From Actinomycetota bacterium (GTDB taxonomy: Bacteria > Actinomycetota > Nitriliruptoria > Nitriliruptorales > Nitriliruptoraceae): a DNA stretch of 64,000 nucleotides. The stretch spans positions 105,564-169,563 of the forward strand of contig JAHWKY010000007.1 in NCBI GenBank assembly GCA_019347575.1, read 5' to 3'. This document shows positions 44,366 to 53,431 of the stretch, piece by piece; position 1 is the stretch's first letter, and each line of letters starts with the position of its first letter. The notes beneath the pieces were generated by a model, which was given only the letters and a program-made list of their open reading frames with translations, had not been told where the DNA came from and ran no database searches. The translations under genes were made by a program, and so were the position numbers.

Positions 44366-44911
44366 TCATTCGAGCGGCGATGCCGCCGGGAGATCGAGTT
44401 CGGTGCCGACCATGTGGTTGAAGTAGTTGGTGAAGATGGTGCGGACGACCTCGGCGTAGCCCTCGAGCAGCTCGGACTCGGTCCAGCCCGACCCAAGCGC
44501 GTTCTTCCACGCGATGTCGTCGACGTAGCCCTTGTTCGCGGCCACCTCCCGGCACACCTTCAGCATGGCGGTCAACCTGTCATCACCCGGTACCTCGCCC
44601 CTCCGGATGGCCAGCGTGTCCTCTTGGGAGTGCCCTGCCGCCTTGGCCGCGCCGGTGTACGCCGCCTGGCAGTAGTCGCAGGCGTTGACGTTGGCGACCG
44701 TCAGGTGGATGGCCTGGCGGACCGGCTCACCGAGCGACGACTTCTCCCGGAGGATCCCCTCCAGCGTCGCGTAGGCCTCCAGCAGCACCGGGGCGTGGGC
44801 CATCTCGGCGTGGATGTTGATGACCTTGCCGAGGCGCTTGCCGAGCGCCTCCAGGGTCTCACGGCTCTCATCTGGGGCGTCGTCGACGGTGTGAACGGGA
44901 ACGCGCGGCAT
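44366..44911 (-). CDS. AhpD-like carboxymuconolactone decarboxylase family protein
   Basis: Helical protein of 181 residues. INIHAEMAHAPVLLEAYATL and REKSSLGEPVRQAIHLTVAN lead to NVNACDYCQAAYTGAAKAAG with the AhpD CxxC (about 83-86) and nearby His. AhpD-type proteins shuttle electrons or reduce peroxides; E. coli YnjA belongs here. GGAGG sits 5 nt before ATG 44911. The last part (WTESELLEGYAEVVRTIFTN) is typical of the family. Confidence 0.88.
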   Translation of the reverse strand: MPRVPVHTVDDAPDESRETLEALGKRLGKVINIHAEMAHAPVLLEAYATLEGILREKSSLGEPVRQAIHLTVANVNACDYCQAAYTGAAKAAGHSQEDTLAIRRGEVPGDDRLTAMLKVCREVAANKGYVDDIAWKNALGSGWTESELLEGYAEVVRTIFTNYFNHMVGTELDLPAASPLE

Positions 44912-45043
44912 GGTTCCTCCTGGTCGCCACGTCTCGACCCCAGAACCACGCTCGCGACCGGAAGCTTCCGTTCCCGTCGATCCGGAACAGCGATCAGCGC
45001 ACCGACGTTGCCTCTGATCAGACCCGAAGATCACGGATCCAAC

Positions 45044-45799
45044 GTGCCGCGAACGACCGAGCTGACGTTCCCGGGAAGCAGCGGGGCGCGCCTCGCAGGC
45101 GTGCTCCACGAGCCGGATGAACCCCGGGGCAGCGTGCTGATGGCTCACTGCTTCACCTGCTCCAAGGACCTGCACACGATGACGCGTCTCGCCGACGGGT
45201 TAGCGGAGGCCGGCTACGCGGTGCTGCGGTTCGACTTCACCGGGATCGGTGACAGCGGAGGGGACTTCTCCTCGAAGACGGTCTCGCGCAACGTGCGCGA
45301 CCTCGTCCAGGCGGCGACCGCGCTGATCGAGCGCGGCTTCGGCCCGTGCGGACTCCTCGGCCACAGCCTCGGCGGGGCGGCGACTCTCCTCGCCGCGTCA
45401 CGCCTGAAGACCGTGCGCTCCGTCGTGGTCATCGGAGCGCCCGCCACTCCCGAGCACGTCCGCGGGCTGCTCGTCGATCGCGAGGCCGACATCCGCCGCG
45501 ACGGGCAGGCGACGGTGAGCATCGGCGGGCGCCCCTTCCCCATCTCGGCGGAGTTCCTCGACGACCTCCAGCGACACGATCAGACCTCCGCCGTCGCCGA
45601 TCTCGGCCGGCCACTGCTGGTCGTGCATGCTGTCGGCGATACCGTCGTCGAGATCGACGAGGGTGAGCGCAACTTCGCTGCCGCGCGTCAACCCAAGGCG
45701 TTCCACCCGCTCTTCGACGCCGACCATCTGCTGACCTCACCGGTGTCGGCGGAGCAGGCGCTGGGTCTCGTGCGTGGATGGTTCGACGCCACGCTCTGA
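45044..45799 (+). CDS. Alpha/beta hydrolase (serine type)
   Basis: Hydrolase of 251 residues. MAHCFTCSKDLHTMTRLADG covers the oxyanion region, LLGHSLGGAATLLAASRL the GHSLG nucleophile elbow with Ser (about 107), VVHAVGDTVVEIDEGERNF the acidic residue and FDADHLLTSP the His. HCFTCSKD is characteristic of the hydrolase half of hydrolase-OsmC proteins. Here the OsmC domain is absent. GTG 45044 gives the start; the ribosome site is weak. Confidence 0.85.
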   Translation: MPRTTELTFPGSSGARLAGVLHEPDEPRGSVLMAHCFTCSKDLHTMTRLADGLAEAGYAVLRFDFTGIGDSGGDFSSKTVSRNVRDLVQAATALIERGFGPCGLLGHSLGGAATLLAASRLKTVRSVVVIGAPATPEHVRGLLVDREADIRRDGQATVSIGGRPFPISAEFLDDLQRHDQTSAVADLGRPLLVVHAVGDTVVEIDEGERNFAAARQPKAFHPLFDADHLLTSPVSAEQALGLVRGWFDATL

Positions 45800-45961
45800 C
45801 GACATCCTCCGTCGGATGCAGTACCGGATCGTGAACGGCGCACCCGTCGCCCACCACCTGGCTACGGTGGACGTGCTCGCGGACTGAACCGACGGAAGCG
45901 ATCCGCGCACCTATCGGTTCCCACCTTGACCCCCCGGATAGTCGAACCACGGAGGACCCCC

Positions 45962-46288
45962 ATGCCCCGAGCGGTCTGGAACGGCGCTGTCCTCGCCGAG
46001 AGCGACGACACGGTCGTCGTCGAGGGCAACCACTACTTCCCGCGTGAGTCACTGGACGAGCGCTACTTCGAGCCCTCGGACCACACCAGCCGATGCCCCT
46101 GGAAGGGCCAGGCGCACTACCTGACCGTCGTGGTGGACGGCGAGGTCAACCGCGATGCCGCCTGGTACTACCCCGACCCGTCCCGAGCCGCGCGCGAGAT
46201 CGAGGGGCGCGTGGCGTTCTGGCACGGCGTGCGGGTCGAGGACGACCGTCCTGCGCAGAAGCGATCGCTGTTCCGCAGGACCGGCTGA
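45962..46288 (+). CDS. DUF427 protein
   Basis: Protein of 108 residues that matches DUF427: AVWNGAVLAESDDTVVVEGN, then HYFPRESLDERYFEPSDHTS, then RCPWKGQAHYLTVVVDGEVN and AAWYYPDPSRAAREIEGRVA FW. Motifs CPWKGxAxY and W-YPxP are diagnostic. The role of the family is unknown. GGAGG precedes the ATG. Its TGA overlaps the ATG of the flavoprotein gene, suggesting coupled function. Confidence 0.9.
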   Translation: MPRAVWNGAVLAESDDTVVVEGNHYFPRESLDERYFEPSDHTSRCPWKGQAHYLTVVVDGEVNRDAAWYYPDPSRAAREIEGRVAFWHGVRVEDDRPAQKRSLFRRTG

Positions 46289-47691
46289 TGGCGCAGCACG
46301 AGTACGACGTCGTGGTCCTCGGCGGAGGATCGACCGGCGAGAACGTCGCGTGGTACGCCATCGACAACGGGCTGACCGCCGCGGTCGTCGAGTCTGAGCT
46401 GGTCGGTGGAGAGTGCACCTACTGGGCGTGCATGCCGTCGAAGGCGCTGCTGCGCCCCGGCGAGGCGCTGGCGGCGGCGCGCCGAGTACCCGGCGCGGCC
46501 ACGGCGATCACGGGTGAGGTCGACGTCGACCGGACGCTCCACAGCCGGGACGCGTTCGCGGCCCGCTGGGACGACAAGTACCAGGTCCGCTGGATGGATT
46601 CGATCGGTGCCGCCCTCTACCGCGGCCAGGGGCGTCTGGCGGGTGAACGGCACGTCGAGGTCACCGGCGACGACGGTGAGCGGACCACCCTGACGGCCCG
46701 CCGTGCGGTGGTCGTCGCGACCGGATCGCGTGCCGCCACCCCACCTGTCGAGGGCCTGCACGACATCCGCACCTGGGACAACCGCGACGTCACCAGCGCG
46801 AAGCAGGTGCCCCAGCGCCTGCTCGTCATGGGCGGCGGCGTGGTCGGGGTCGAGATGGCCCAGGCGTGGAAGCGCCTCGGGGCGCACGAGGTGACGGTCA
46901 TCGAACTGTTCGACCGCATCCTCGCCCGGGAGGAGCCGTTCGCCAGCGAACTCGTTCGCTCCGCCCTCGAGGCCGAAGGCATCACCGTCCTGACCGACGT
47001 CCGCACCGTCCGCGCCCGGCGAGACGGCGACAGCGGACCGGTGACGCTCACCCTGGCCGACGGATCGGAGCTGGTCGGCGACGAGCTGCTGGTCGCCACC
47101 GGCCGGCGAGCCAACACCGAAGACATCGGGTTGGACACCGTCGGACTCGAGGCGGGCGGCGACCTCGAGACCGACGACCAACTCCGGGTCGACGGCGTCG
47201 TCGGTGACTGGCTGTACGCCGCCGGGGACGTCAACGGTCGGGCCCTGCTGACCCACCAGGGCAAGTACCAGGCTCGCCTCGTGGGTGACCTCATCGCGGG
47301 GCGCGACCGGCGCGACTGGGCTGACACCCACGCCATCCCCCGCGTCGTCTTCACCGACCCGCAGGTGGCCGCGGTCGGGCTGACCTGCGCCCAGGCACGG
47401 GACCAGAACATCGTCTTCCGCACCGCGGAGGTCGAGCTGGGCGGCGTGGCGGGAGCTGCCCTCCTTGGAGAGGACGTGACCGGACGGGCCCAGCTGGTGA
47501 TCGACGACGCGCGCGACACCATCGTGGGTGCGACCTTCGTGTGCCCGGGAGCCGGCGAGATGCTCCACGCCGCCACGATCGCGATCGTGTCGGGCATCAC
47601 GATCGACCGCCTCTGGCACGCGGTCCCGGCGTTCCCCACCGTGAGCGAGGTGTGGCTGCGGTTGCTCGAGGCCGACCGCGGTATCAGCTAG
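46288..47691 (+). CDS. Pyridine nucleotide-disulfide oxidoreductase (mercuric reductase-like)
   Basis: Flavoprotein of 467 residues. FAD site DVVVLGGGSTGENVAWYAID, redox pair GGECTYWACMPSKALL (C-x4-C), NAD(P) site LLVMGGGVVGVEMAQAWKRL, second FAD motif DWLYAAGDVNGRALLTHQGK. C-terminal dimer domain PRVVFTDPQVAAVGLT and WHAVPAFPTVSEVWLRLLEA with the His-Glu type pair shifted. It lacks the C-terminal vicinal Cys of true MerA, so the substrate is probably a thiol disulfide or unknown. Starts in overlap with DUF427. Confidence 0.9.
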   Translation: MAQHEYDVVVLGGGSTGENVAWYAIDNGLTAAVVESELVGGECTYWACMPSKALLRPGEALAAARRVPGAATAITGEVDVDRTLHSRDAFAARWDDKYQVRWMDSIGAALYRGQGRLAGERHVEVTGDDGERTTLTARRAVVVATGSRAATPPVEGLHDIRTWDNRDVTSAKQVPQRLLVMGGGVVGVEMAQAWKRLGAHEVTVIELFDRILAREEPFASELVRSALEAEGITVLTDVRTVRARRDGDSGPVTLTLADGSELVGDELLVATGRRANTEDIGLDTVGLEAGGDLETDDQLRVDGVVGDWLYAAGDVNGRALLTHQGKYQARLVGDLIAGRDRRDWADTHAIPRVVFTDPQVAAVGLTCAQARDQNIVFRTAEVELGGVAGAALLGEDVTGRAQLVIDDARDTIVGATFVCPGAGEMLHAATIAIVSGITIDRLWHAVPAFPTVSEVWLRLLEADRGIS

Positions 47692-47811
47692 ACCGCTCAG
47701 CCTCGGGGCCGCCCCGGACACCCCGCGGGGCACTTCCCGATCGACTCCAGCAGGTTGGAACAGAACACGAACCGGCCAGGTTCCCATAGCGACCTCGATC
47801 GGGAGGCGGCG

Positions 47812-48081
47812 GTGGGACTCCAGACCTTGCTCGGACGGCACGACGAGTGCAGGCGCACGCTCCGCGACCTGCAGGCGTACCTCGACGGGGAGCTCGACGA
47901 GACGACGACGTGGGATATCTCCCGTCACCTCTCGGGATGCGAGGAGTGCTTCGGCGACGCCGAGCAGTTCCGCCTGCTCAAGCAGGCGCTGTCCCGGCTC
48001 CGTTGCGCCAGCGATCCGCTGGCGCTGCGACGGCTGCGTGAACTCGTGGCCGGACTCCCGGGGAGTCGCGCCGGCACCTGA
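47812..48081 (+). CDS. zf-HC2 anti-sigma-like protein, orphan
   Basis: Protein of 89 residues, the same size as the anti-sigma factor at 39.3 kb and of the same design: LGRHDECRRTLRDLQAYLDG, then ELDETTTWDISRHLSGCEEC with HxxxCxxC. GTG 47812 has GGGAGG 6 nt upstream; a TTG at 47755 is a less likely start. No sigma factor gene lies beside it, so its partner must be encoded elsewhere, perhaps the ECF factor at 39.6 kb. Confidence 0.75.
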   Translation: MGLQTLLGRHDECRRTLRDLQAYLDGELDETTTWDISRHLSGCEECFGDAEQFRLLKQALSRLRCASDPLALRRLRELVAGLPGSRAGT

Positions 48082-48156
48082 GCGGAATGGATCGGCTTCG
48101 GGCGGGTTCCCATCCGCGGGAGACGGATGCTGGCTGCACCTGACGAGGAGGGATAC

Positions 48157-48525
48157 GTGCGTCACCATCTCGCGACCGTCGGCATCGGCCTCGTACTCGT
48201 CCTCGGCGCCTCTGCGTGCGGGGGTGACGACGACGCCGACCCGTCAGGAGGACAGGTCGCGGTCCAGGGGACGGACGCGCTCGCGTTCGAACCCTCCAGC
48301 CTGACGACGTCAGCCGGACAGGTGACCGTGGAGCTGAGCGCCGGCGACGAGTCCGAGCACACCTTCGTGATCGAGGACCTCGGCGACCGTGAGGTCGTCG
48401 CCGCCGCGGCGGGAGAGACGGCGACCAGCATGGTCGAGCTCGAACCCGGGACCTACGCCTTCTACTGCGACGTCCCCGGACATCGCGAGGCAGGCATGGA
48501 AGGGACGTTGGAGGTCACCGGCTGA
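48157..48525 (+). CDS. Cupredoxin-domain lipoprotein
   Basis: Protein of 122 residues, exported (VGIGLVLVLGASAC lipobox). The plastocyanin-like domain carries a type 1 copper set: His in ESEHTFVIEDL, Cys and His in YAFYCDVPGHREAGM, and Met at the end. It is an extracytoplasmic electron carrier or copper-binding protein. GAGGAGG precedes GTG 48157. It stands before another exported lipoprotein. Confidence 0.88.
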   Translation: MRHHLATVGIGLVLVLGASACGGDDDADPSGGQVAVQGTDALAFEPSSLTTSAGQVTVELSAGDESEHTFVIEDLGDREVVAAAAGETATSMVELEPGTYAFYCDVPGHREAGMEGTLEVTG

Positions 48526-48580
48526 GGATCGGACGAACCGTCCGATCTCGACGCAACGCACCCAGGAGGGGAGAGTACCC

Positions 48581-49741
48581 ATGCCCGAACGACACCCACC
48601 GCCGTTGACCCGTCGACGGTTCCTTTCCGGCGTCTCCAAGAGCACCATGGGATTAGCACTGGGAGGCACCGCCGCTTCGCTGCTCGCTGCCTGCGGCACC
48701 GACGACGACCCCACGCTGACCGATCCCGGAGATGGCGGCTCGCCGGTAGCGACCGCCCCGCCGTCACCGACCGCGACATCGGGCCCGGAAGGGGGCGCGG
48801 TCGTGGGTGACGTCATCGACTACGCCCTGACCTCCGACGAGTGGTCAGGTGATTTCGGATGGGTTCAGATGCGGCTGCGCCGCGGCGTCGTCGATGGTGC
48901 CGACGTCACGTTCATCCGTACGGACGCATCGGACGAAGCGTTCGCCGAGACCGAGCAGCTCGTCTTCGTGCCGCGCATGACCGTCCTCGCCGACGGACTG
49001 GCCGGCACGGCCTACGTGTTCGAGGATCCCGAGCATCCCGTGGTGCTGTCCACCGAGCCCGGCCGCGACGACTACACCCCGGCGTGGCACGTGCACCGCG
49101 TCACGTGGCAGGGGACGGCGCGCGAGCTGCGCTCAGTGGCCGAGGTTCAGGAGGCCGAGTCCGGCGGCGAGCTCACCGTCGAGGCGACCGGGATCGTCTT
49201 CAACGGTCCACTGGTCACGTGGTCCGACGGAGCGCTCCCGGTCGACGACGAGCGCACCGGCTACCTCGGTCCCGGCCAGCTGCTCGAGGAGCCCGATCTG
49301 GACGAGCTCACCGTCCGGTTCAAGCTGCACGAGTGCTTCCCCGGTTCGCGCTACATCGTCGTCGACACCTCGGCTCCGCCGATGGCAGAGGGCATGGCCA
49401 TCGCCGCCGCCCCGCCCCTGGCCCAGGCCACCGATGCTGGCGCCACCGGCAGGGTCAACGTGTTCATGGGAGGCGTGGAGGGACCCGGACCCATGGGAGG
49501 CCAGCCCTCGGTCTTCGACTCGCGTGCCGGCGACCCGGTGTGGAGCCCGTACTGGGACCACCTGACGTATGTGTGGAAGGACGATGCGACCCCGCGCGTC
49601 CTCGCGGACGAGGCCGCGGTGCACGCCGCACGGGACGCCGGCGAGCTCGACGAGTTCGTGGGCACGCCCGACACGGGCGGGCAGGGCTTCGTCGTCAACT
49701 GCCCGGTGCCGGTCGTGGCCCCGAACACCTTCACCGGCTGA
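48581..49741 (+). CDS. Tat-exported lipoprotein of unknown function
   Basis: Protein of 386 residues. N terminus LTRRRFLSGVSKSTMGLALG has a twin-arginine motif, followed by SLLAAC as lipobox. After a Pro/Thr linker comes a beta-rich domain with repeated aromatic turns: DDYTPAWHVHRVTWQGTA, LHECFPGSRYIVVDTSAPPM and SPYWDHLTYVWKDDATPRVL. Conserved His/Trp/Tyr pattern suggests a metal or cofactor site, and the preceding cupredoxin suggests copper, but I do not recognise the family. The last 11 nt overlap the convergent permease gene. Confidence 0.75.
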   Translation: MPERHPPPLTRRRFLSGVSKSTMGLALGGTAASLLAACGTDDDPTLTDPGDGGSPVATAPPSPTATSGPEGGAVVGDVIDYALTSDEWSGDFGWVQMRLRRGVVDGADVTFIRTDASDEAFAETEQLVFVPRMTVLADGLAGTAYVFEDPEHPVVLSTEPGRDDYTPAWHVHRVTWQGTARELRSVAEVQEAESGGELTVEATGIVFNGPLVTWSDGALPVDDERTGYLGPGQLLEEPDLDELTVRFKLHECFPGSRYIVVDTSAPPMAEGMAIAAAPPLAQATDAGATGRVNVFMGGVEGPGPMGGQPSVFDSRAGDPVWSPYWDHLTYVWKDDATPRVLADEAAVHAARDAGELDEFVGTPDTGGQGFVVNCPVPVVAPNTFTG

Positions 49742-50540
49742 GCTCGGGGCGAGGTGGCCGCGTCTCGTTCCGCGCGGTCACCTCGCCCACCTTCCGGACG
49801 GCCGCCGCGAGCGCGATCACCGGTGGCGCCGCGAACACCAGCGCCATGGCGGCGGCGACCTGCGGATCGCGTCCGACGTACGGCAGCAGGATCACCGGCA
49901 GCGTCAGGCGTCCACCTCCGACGGCGAGACTGGTGCCGTACTGGCTCCAGCTCACGACGAACCCGATCAGGCTCGCGACCACGACGTACGGGGTGACGGT
50001 GGGCAGGGTGACGTGCCAGGTCCGCCGCCACCACCTCGCCCCGAGCGTCCCCGCTGCCTCCTCGAGGCGTCTCGTCGCGGACCCGAACGCGGGGACCAGC
50101 AGGAGCACCACGTAGGGCAGCACGTAGACCAGGTGCGCGGTGACCAGGCCCGGGGTCGTCCCGGTGAGGCCGAGGCGTAGCAGCCACCGGGTGAGACCGA
50201 CACCGGCGGCGTACGAGGGGACGAGCAGCGGCAGGATGACGATCGTCAGCACGGCCGCGCGCTGACGTGGCGAACGGGCCGCGATCCATCGCGCCGCCGG
50301 CCACGCGAGACCGAGGGCGACGACGGTGGATGCGGCTGCGACGACGAGCGATATCCGGACCGCCGCCGCGATCCCGGTACCGGGAGCGGCGATCACGTCG
50401 AAGGCACGCCCCCCGAACTGCTGCGGGATCAGAGCGGGGGCGCGCCAAACGTCGGCGAGAGCTCGCAGGGGCAGGATCAGCAGCGGCGCGACGACCACCG
50501 CACCCAGCAGCCACGCCCACCCCGATCGCGAGTCACGCAT
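49731..50540 (-). CDS. ABC transporter permease (YnjC-like half)
   Basis: Membrane permease of 269 residues with six helices. The EAA loop (LEEAAGTLGARWWRRTWHVT, then LPTVTPYVVV) is that of binding-protein-dependent importers of iron/sulfate/spermidine type. It overlaps the upstream permease by 8 nt. E. coli YnjC contains two such permease halves in one chain; here they are separate genes. Located with ynjB-, ynjD- and ynjF-like genes. Confidence 0.85.
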   Translation of the reverse strand: MRDSRSGWAWLLGAVVVAPLLILPLRALADVWRAPALIPQQFGGRAFDVIAAPGTGIAAAVRISLVVAAASTVVALGLAWPAARWIAARSPRQRAAVLTIVILPLLVPSYAAGVGLTRWLLRLGLTGTTPGLVTAHLVYVLPYVVLLLVPAFGSATRRLEEAAGTLGARWWRRTWHVTLPTVTPYVVVASLIGFVVSWSQYGTSLAVGGGRLTLPVILLPYVGRDPQVAAAMALVFAAPPVIALAAAVRKVGEVTARNETRPPRPELSR

Positions 50541-51333
50541 CGCGGGTCGCTCTCCGCGCCGCGACCGTCGTGAGCACGACCGCGACGGCGGTGGTCACCA
50601 GCAGCGCGACAGCGGCGTGCGAACGCCCCGCAAGACCGCCGACGCGGGTCTCCTCGAGGGCGTAGGTGGCCAGCATGGGGGGGCTGTTCGGACCGACGAG
50701 GAGTGGCACCTCGAACGCGCCCGTCACGAAGGCGGCCACGACCACCGCACCGAGCACCAGCGGGCCACGGAGGGCCGGCGCGACCACGAGCGCCAAGCGT
50801 CGGAGCGGACCGGCACCGGCCACGGCCGCCGACTCCTCGAGCGTGGCGACCTCGTCGTCCCATCCCGCCAGCAGCAACAGGGTCAGGAACGGGACCTCCT
50901 TGAACAGGTAGACCAGGACGATCCCGGCACCCGACGATGCCCGGACCAGCTCGACGGGGAGGGGGGCGAGGGCGCGGTCGGCGAGCCCGCCGGGACCGAG
51001 CCACAGCACCGCGAGCGCCGCCACGAGCAGGTGCGGGAGCAGGACGGGCAGGCCGAACAGGACCTGCGCCCAGCGGTGACCGCGGATGACACGCGCGGCG
51101 AGCAGGGCGAGCGCCGCGGCCGACAGGGTCGTGACCACGGCGAGCGTGACGGTGAACCACAGCGAGCGGTGGAAGCGCGCGTCGGCGAGCACGAACCGCC
51201 ACGCGTCGAGCGTCGCCCCTCCGTCCGGGGCCGGATGCAGGCTCGTGACCACCGCCCCGACGACCGCCCCACCGAACAACACGACGGTCGCCCCGAGCGC
51301 GGGGACGACCGGGACCCACCCGGATCTGCTCAC
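50533..51333 (-). CDS. ABC transporter permease (second YnjC-like half)
   Basis: Permease of 266 residues, six hydrophobic segments. EAA loop: LEESAAVAGAGPLRRLALVV, then APALRGPLVLG. The first segment is VVPALGATVVLFGGAVVGAV. It is divergent from the CDP-alcohol phosphatidyltransferase gene (51 nt between starts) and overlaps the downstream permease. Together they form the channel for the importer whose ATPase and binding protein lie at 53.4-55.6 kb. Confidence 0.85.
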   Translation of the reverse strand: MSRSGWVPVVPALGATVVLFGGAVVGAVVTSLHPAPDGGATLDAWRFVLADARFHRSLWFTVTLAVVTTLSAAALALLAARVIRGHRWAQVLFGLPVLLPHLLVAALAVLWLGPGGLADRALAPLPVELVRASSGAGIVLVYLFKEVPFLTLLLLAGWDDEVATLEESAAVAGAGPLRRLALVVAPALRGPLVLGAVVVAAFVTGAFEVPLLVGPNSPPMLATYALEETRVGGLAGRSHAAVALLVTTAVAVVLTTVAARRATRDA

Positions 51334-51383
51334 GTCGGAGCCGGGGTCTCAGTACGGTGCGCCCCGCCTGGATCGGACCACGC

Positions 51384-51992
51384 ATGTTGGATCGTCCGTT
51401 GCGCCGCCTCCTGAGCCCGGCGCTCGACAGCACCGCCGCGACGCTGGCTCGTCTCGGCGTGGCGCCGACCGGGTTGACGCTCGTCGGCCTCGTGACAGCG
51501 CTGCTCGCCGCGACCGCCGCCGGGCGCGCGGCGTGGACGTGGGCACTGGCGCTGTGGCTGGTGAGTCGGGTGTTCGACGCTCTGGACGGTCCGCTCGCTC
51601 GCGTCCGCGGTCGTGCGGGCGCGCGTGGCGGGTTCCTCGACATCGTGGCCGACTTCACCGCCTACGGCGCGTTCGTGGTCGGCTGCGCCATCGGTCAGCC
51701 CGACGCGCGCCTGGCATGCCTGGTCCTGCTGTGCACCTACTACGTCAACGGCACCGCGTTCCTGGCGTTCTCGTCCCTGGTGCGGCCCGGCCGCGACCGC
51801 GATGCGCTGGCGGACGACCGCGCGCTGACGTTCCTCGGTGGGCTCGCGGAGGGGACCGAGACGATCGTCGTGCACGCGCTCATGGTGGCGGTGCCGTCCC
51901 TGATGGCGACGATCGCGTGGGTGTTCGCCGCGGTCGTCGTGGTGACGATCGTGCAGCGGATCGTCGTCGCTGTTCGACTGCTGGAGCGGTGA
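51384..51992 (+). CDS. CDP-alcohol phosphatidyltransferase (YnjF-like)
   Basis: Membrane enzyme of 202 residues. The catalytic signature is complete: DALDGPLARVRGRAGARGGF followed by LDIVAD, i.e. Dx2DGx2ARx8Gx3Dx3D. Five or six helices follow. It would transfer a phospho-alcohol head group from a CDP-activated donor; the acceptor is unknown. ATG 51384 chosen; GTG 51357 is an alternative. It is wedged between transporter genes, as ynjF is in E. coli. Confidence 0.85.
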   Translation: MLDRPLRRLLSPALDSTAATLARLGVAPTGLTLVGLVTALLAATAAGRAAWTWALALWLVSRVFDALDGPLARVRGRAGARGGFLDIVADFTAYGAFVVGCAIGQPDARLACLVLLCTYYVNGTAFLAFSSLVRPGRDRDALADDRALTFLGGLAEGTETIVVHALMVAVPSLMATIAWVFAAVVVVTIVQRIVVAVRLLER

Positions 51993-51997
51993 TGCGC

Positions 51998-53431
51998 TCA
52001 CCGTGGCCGGTCCACGCGACGCAACAGCCACAGCAGGGGACGCGTCACGGCCCGGACCCGGGGTGACAGGAACCGCTCGCGGAGGTCCTCCAGCGCGGCG
52101 CGCCATGGTCCCTCACCGAACGTCGGGTAAGCGTGGGTGCTGGCGGCGACATGGCGCAGCCGGCTGCCCGTCCGGATCCACGCGGTGAGCTCGGCGATGC
52201 TCTCGCCTGCGGACTCACCCACCACCGTGGCCCCGACGACGCGGCCACGCGCATCGGTGACGATCTCGGCGAACCCGAAGGGTCGTGCCGCCGTGATCGC
52301 ACGATCGAGCTGGTCGTAGCCGAAGCGCGCGACGCGGATGCGGTCGCCCCAACGGCGCCGGGCTCGCGCGGCGCTCAGGCCGACGGCCGCCACCTCGGGG
52401 TCGGTGAACACGACCCGCGGGACGATGTCGGGGTCGAAGCGGCGCCGCAGCCGGAACAGGGCGTTGGTCACGACCAATCCACCCTGGAGTCCCGCGGCGT
52501 GGGTGAAGGGCAGCAGCCCGGTGACGTCGCCAGCGGCGAACACGTGAGGTGATGTGGTCCGCAACGAGCGGTCGACCCGGACCGACCCATCGGGAGCGAC
52601 CTCGACACCGACCCGTTCGAGATCGAGTTCGTGCGTCCGGGCACGACGGCCGGTCGCCACCAGGATCCGGTCGAACTCCACAGTGGCGGATCCGGCATCC
52701 CCCTCGAACTGCAGATGGCCGGATGCGACCTCGCCGACCCGGGCGGAGGTGTGCACGCTCACGCCGTCACGCTCGAGCGCCTCGGCCACCACGGCACCCA
52801 CCCGAGGGTCCTCGGTCGGCAGCAGCTGGTCCGCGATCTCGATGATGCTCACCGTGCTGCCCAGCCGAGCGAACGCCTGCCCGAGCTCGCACCCGACCGC
52901 ACCCCCACCCACGATCGCGAGGCGCTCCGGCACGGCGTCGAGCTGCCACAGAGTGTCCGTCGTGAGTGGCTCGGCGTCGATGAGGCCCGGGATCCCCGGC
53001 AGGGTCGGCGCAGACCCGGTCGCGACGAGCGCGGTGCGGTAGGCGACCTCGTCGTCGCCGATACTGACGCGGCCGGGCGCGACGAAGCGGGCATGGCCCT
53101 GGCGTACCTCGACCCCCTCGGCGCGGAGCCGTTCGGGGCTGTCGTGTGGCTGGATGGTCTGGATCGCTCGGTGGACGTGGCGCATGACCGACGGGAGGTC
53201 GACGACCGGCTCGGCAGGTCGCAGTCCGACCTCGTGGGCGGTACGCATGTCGTGGGCCCGTCGGGCGGTCGCGATCAGCGCCTTGCTCGGCACGCACCCG
53301 GTCCACAGGCACTCGCCTCCGGTGCGATCGCGCTCCGCGAGCACGACCCGCGCCCCGACCCCGGCGGCACCGATGGCCGCCGTCAGCCCGGCCGTTCCAC
53401 CTCCGATGACCACCAGGTCGTAGCGCCTCAC
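51998..53431 (-). CDS. Pyridine nucleotide-disulfide oxidoreductase in the transporter cluster
   Basis: Flavoprotein of 477 residues: FAD site YDLVVIGGGTAGLTAAIGAA, redox pair GGECLWTGCVPSKALIATAR (C-x4-C), NAD(P) site RLAIVGGGAVGCELGQAFAR, second FAD motif PHVFAAGDVTGLLPFTHAAG and C-terminal HAYPTFGEGPW. It ends in a basic tail (LLWLLRRVDRPR) possibly contacting membrane. It has no C-terminal CC pair and no N-terminal HMA domain, so it is not classical MerA. GTG 53431 overlaps the ATPase stop, implying a joint role with the importer. Confidence 0.9.
   Translation of the reverse strand: MRRYDLVVIGGGTAGLTAAIGAAGVGARVVLAERDRTGGECLWTGCVPSKALIATARRAHDMRTAHEVGLRPAEPVVDLPSVMRHVHRAIQTIQPHDSPERLRAEGVEVRQGHARFVAPGRVSIGDDEVAYRTALVATGSAPTLPGIPGLIDAEPLTTDTLWQLDAVPERLAIVGGGAVGCELGQAFARLGSTVSIIEIADQLLPTEDPRVGAVVAEALERDGVSVHTSARVGEVASGHLQFEGDAGSATVEFDRILVATGRRARTHELDLERVGVEVAPDGSVRVDRSLRTTSPHVFAAGDVTGLLPFTHAAGLQGGLVVTNALFRLRRRFDPDIVPRVVFTDPEVAAVGLSAARARRRWGDRIRVARFGYDQLDRAITAARPFGFAEIVTDARGRVVGATVVGESAGESIAELTAWIRTGSRLRHVAASTHAYPTFGEGPWRAALEDLRERFLSPRVRAVTRPLLWLLRRVDRPR

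Noticed and set aside
42828..44426. 532-residue plus-strand frame opposite the DUF3179 and TlpA genes
   Set aside because: It is a shadow frame. The minus strand carries lipoboxes, CPPC and CPLC motifs and coupled starts.
45919..45950. Fourth MerR-type promoter near TTGACC at about 45.93 kb
   Set aside because: The -35-like hexamer is present, but the central dyad and the TACSGT box at 20-bp spacing are not.
46288..47691. Naming the flavoproteins at 46.3 and 52.0 kb merA
   Set aside because: Both have the C-x4-C redox pair but lack the C-terminal vicinal cysteines and the N-terminal metal domain of mercuric reductase.
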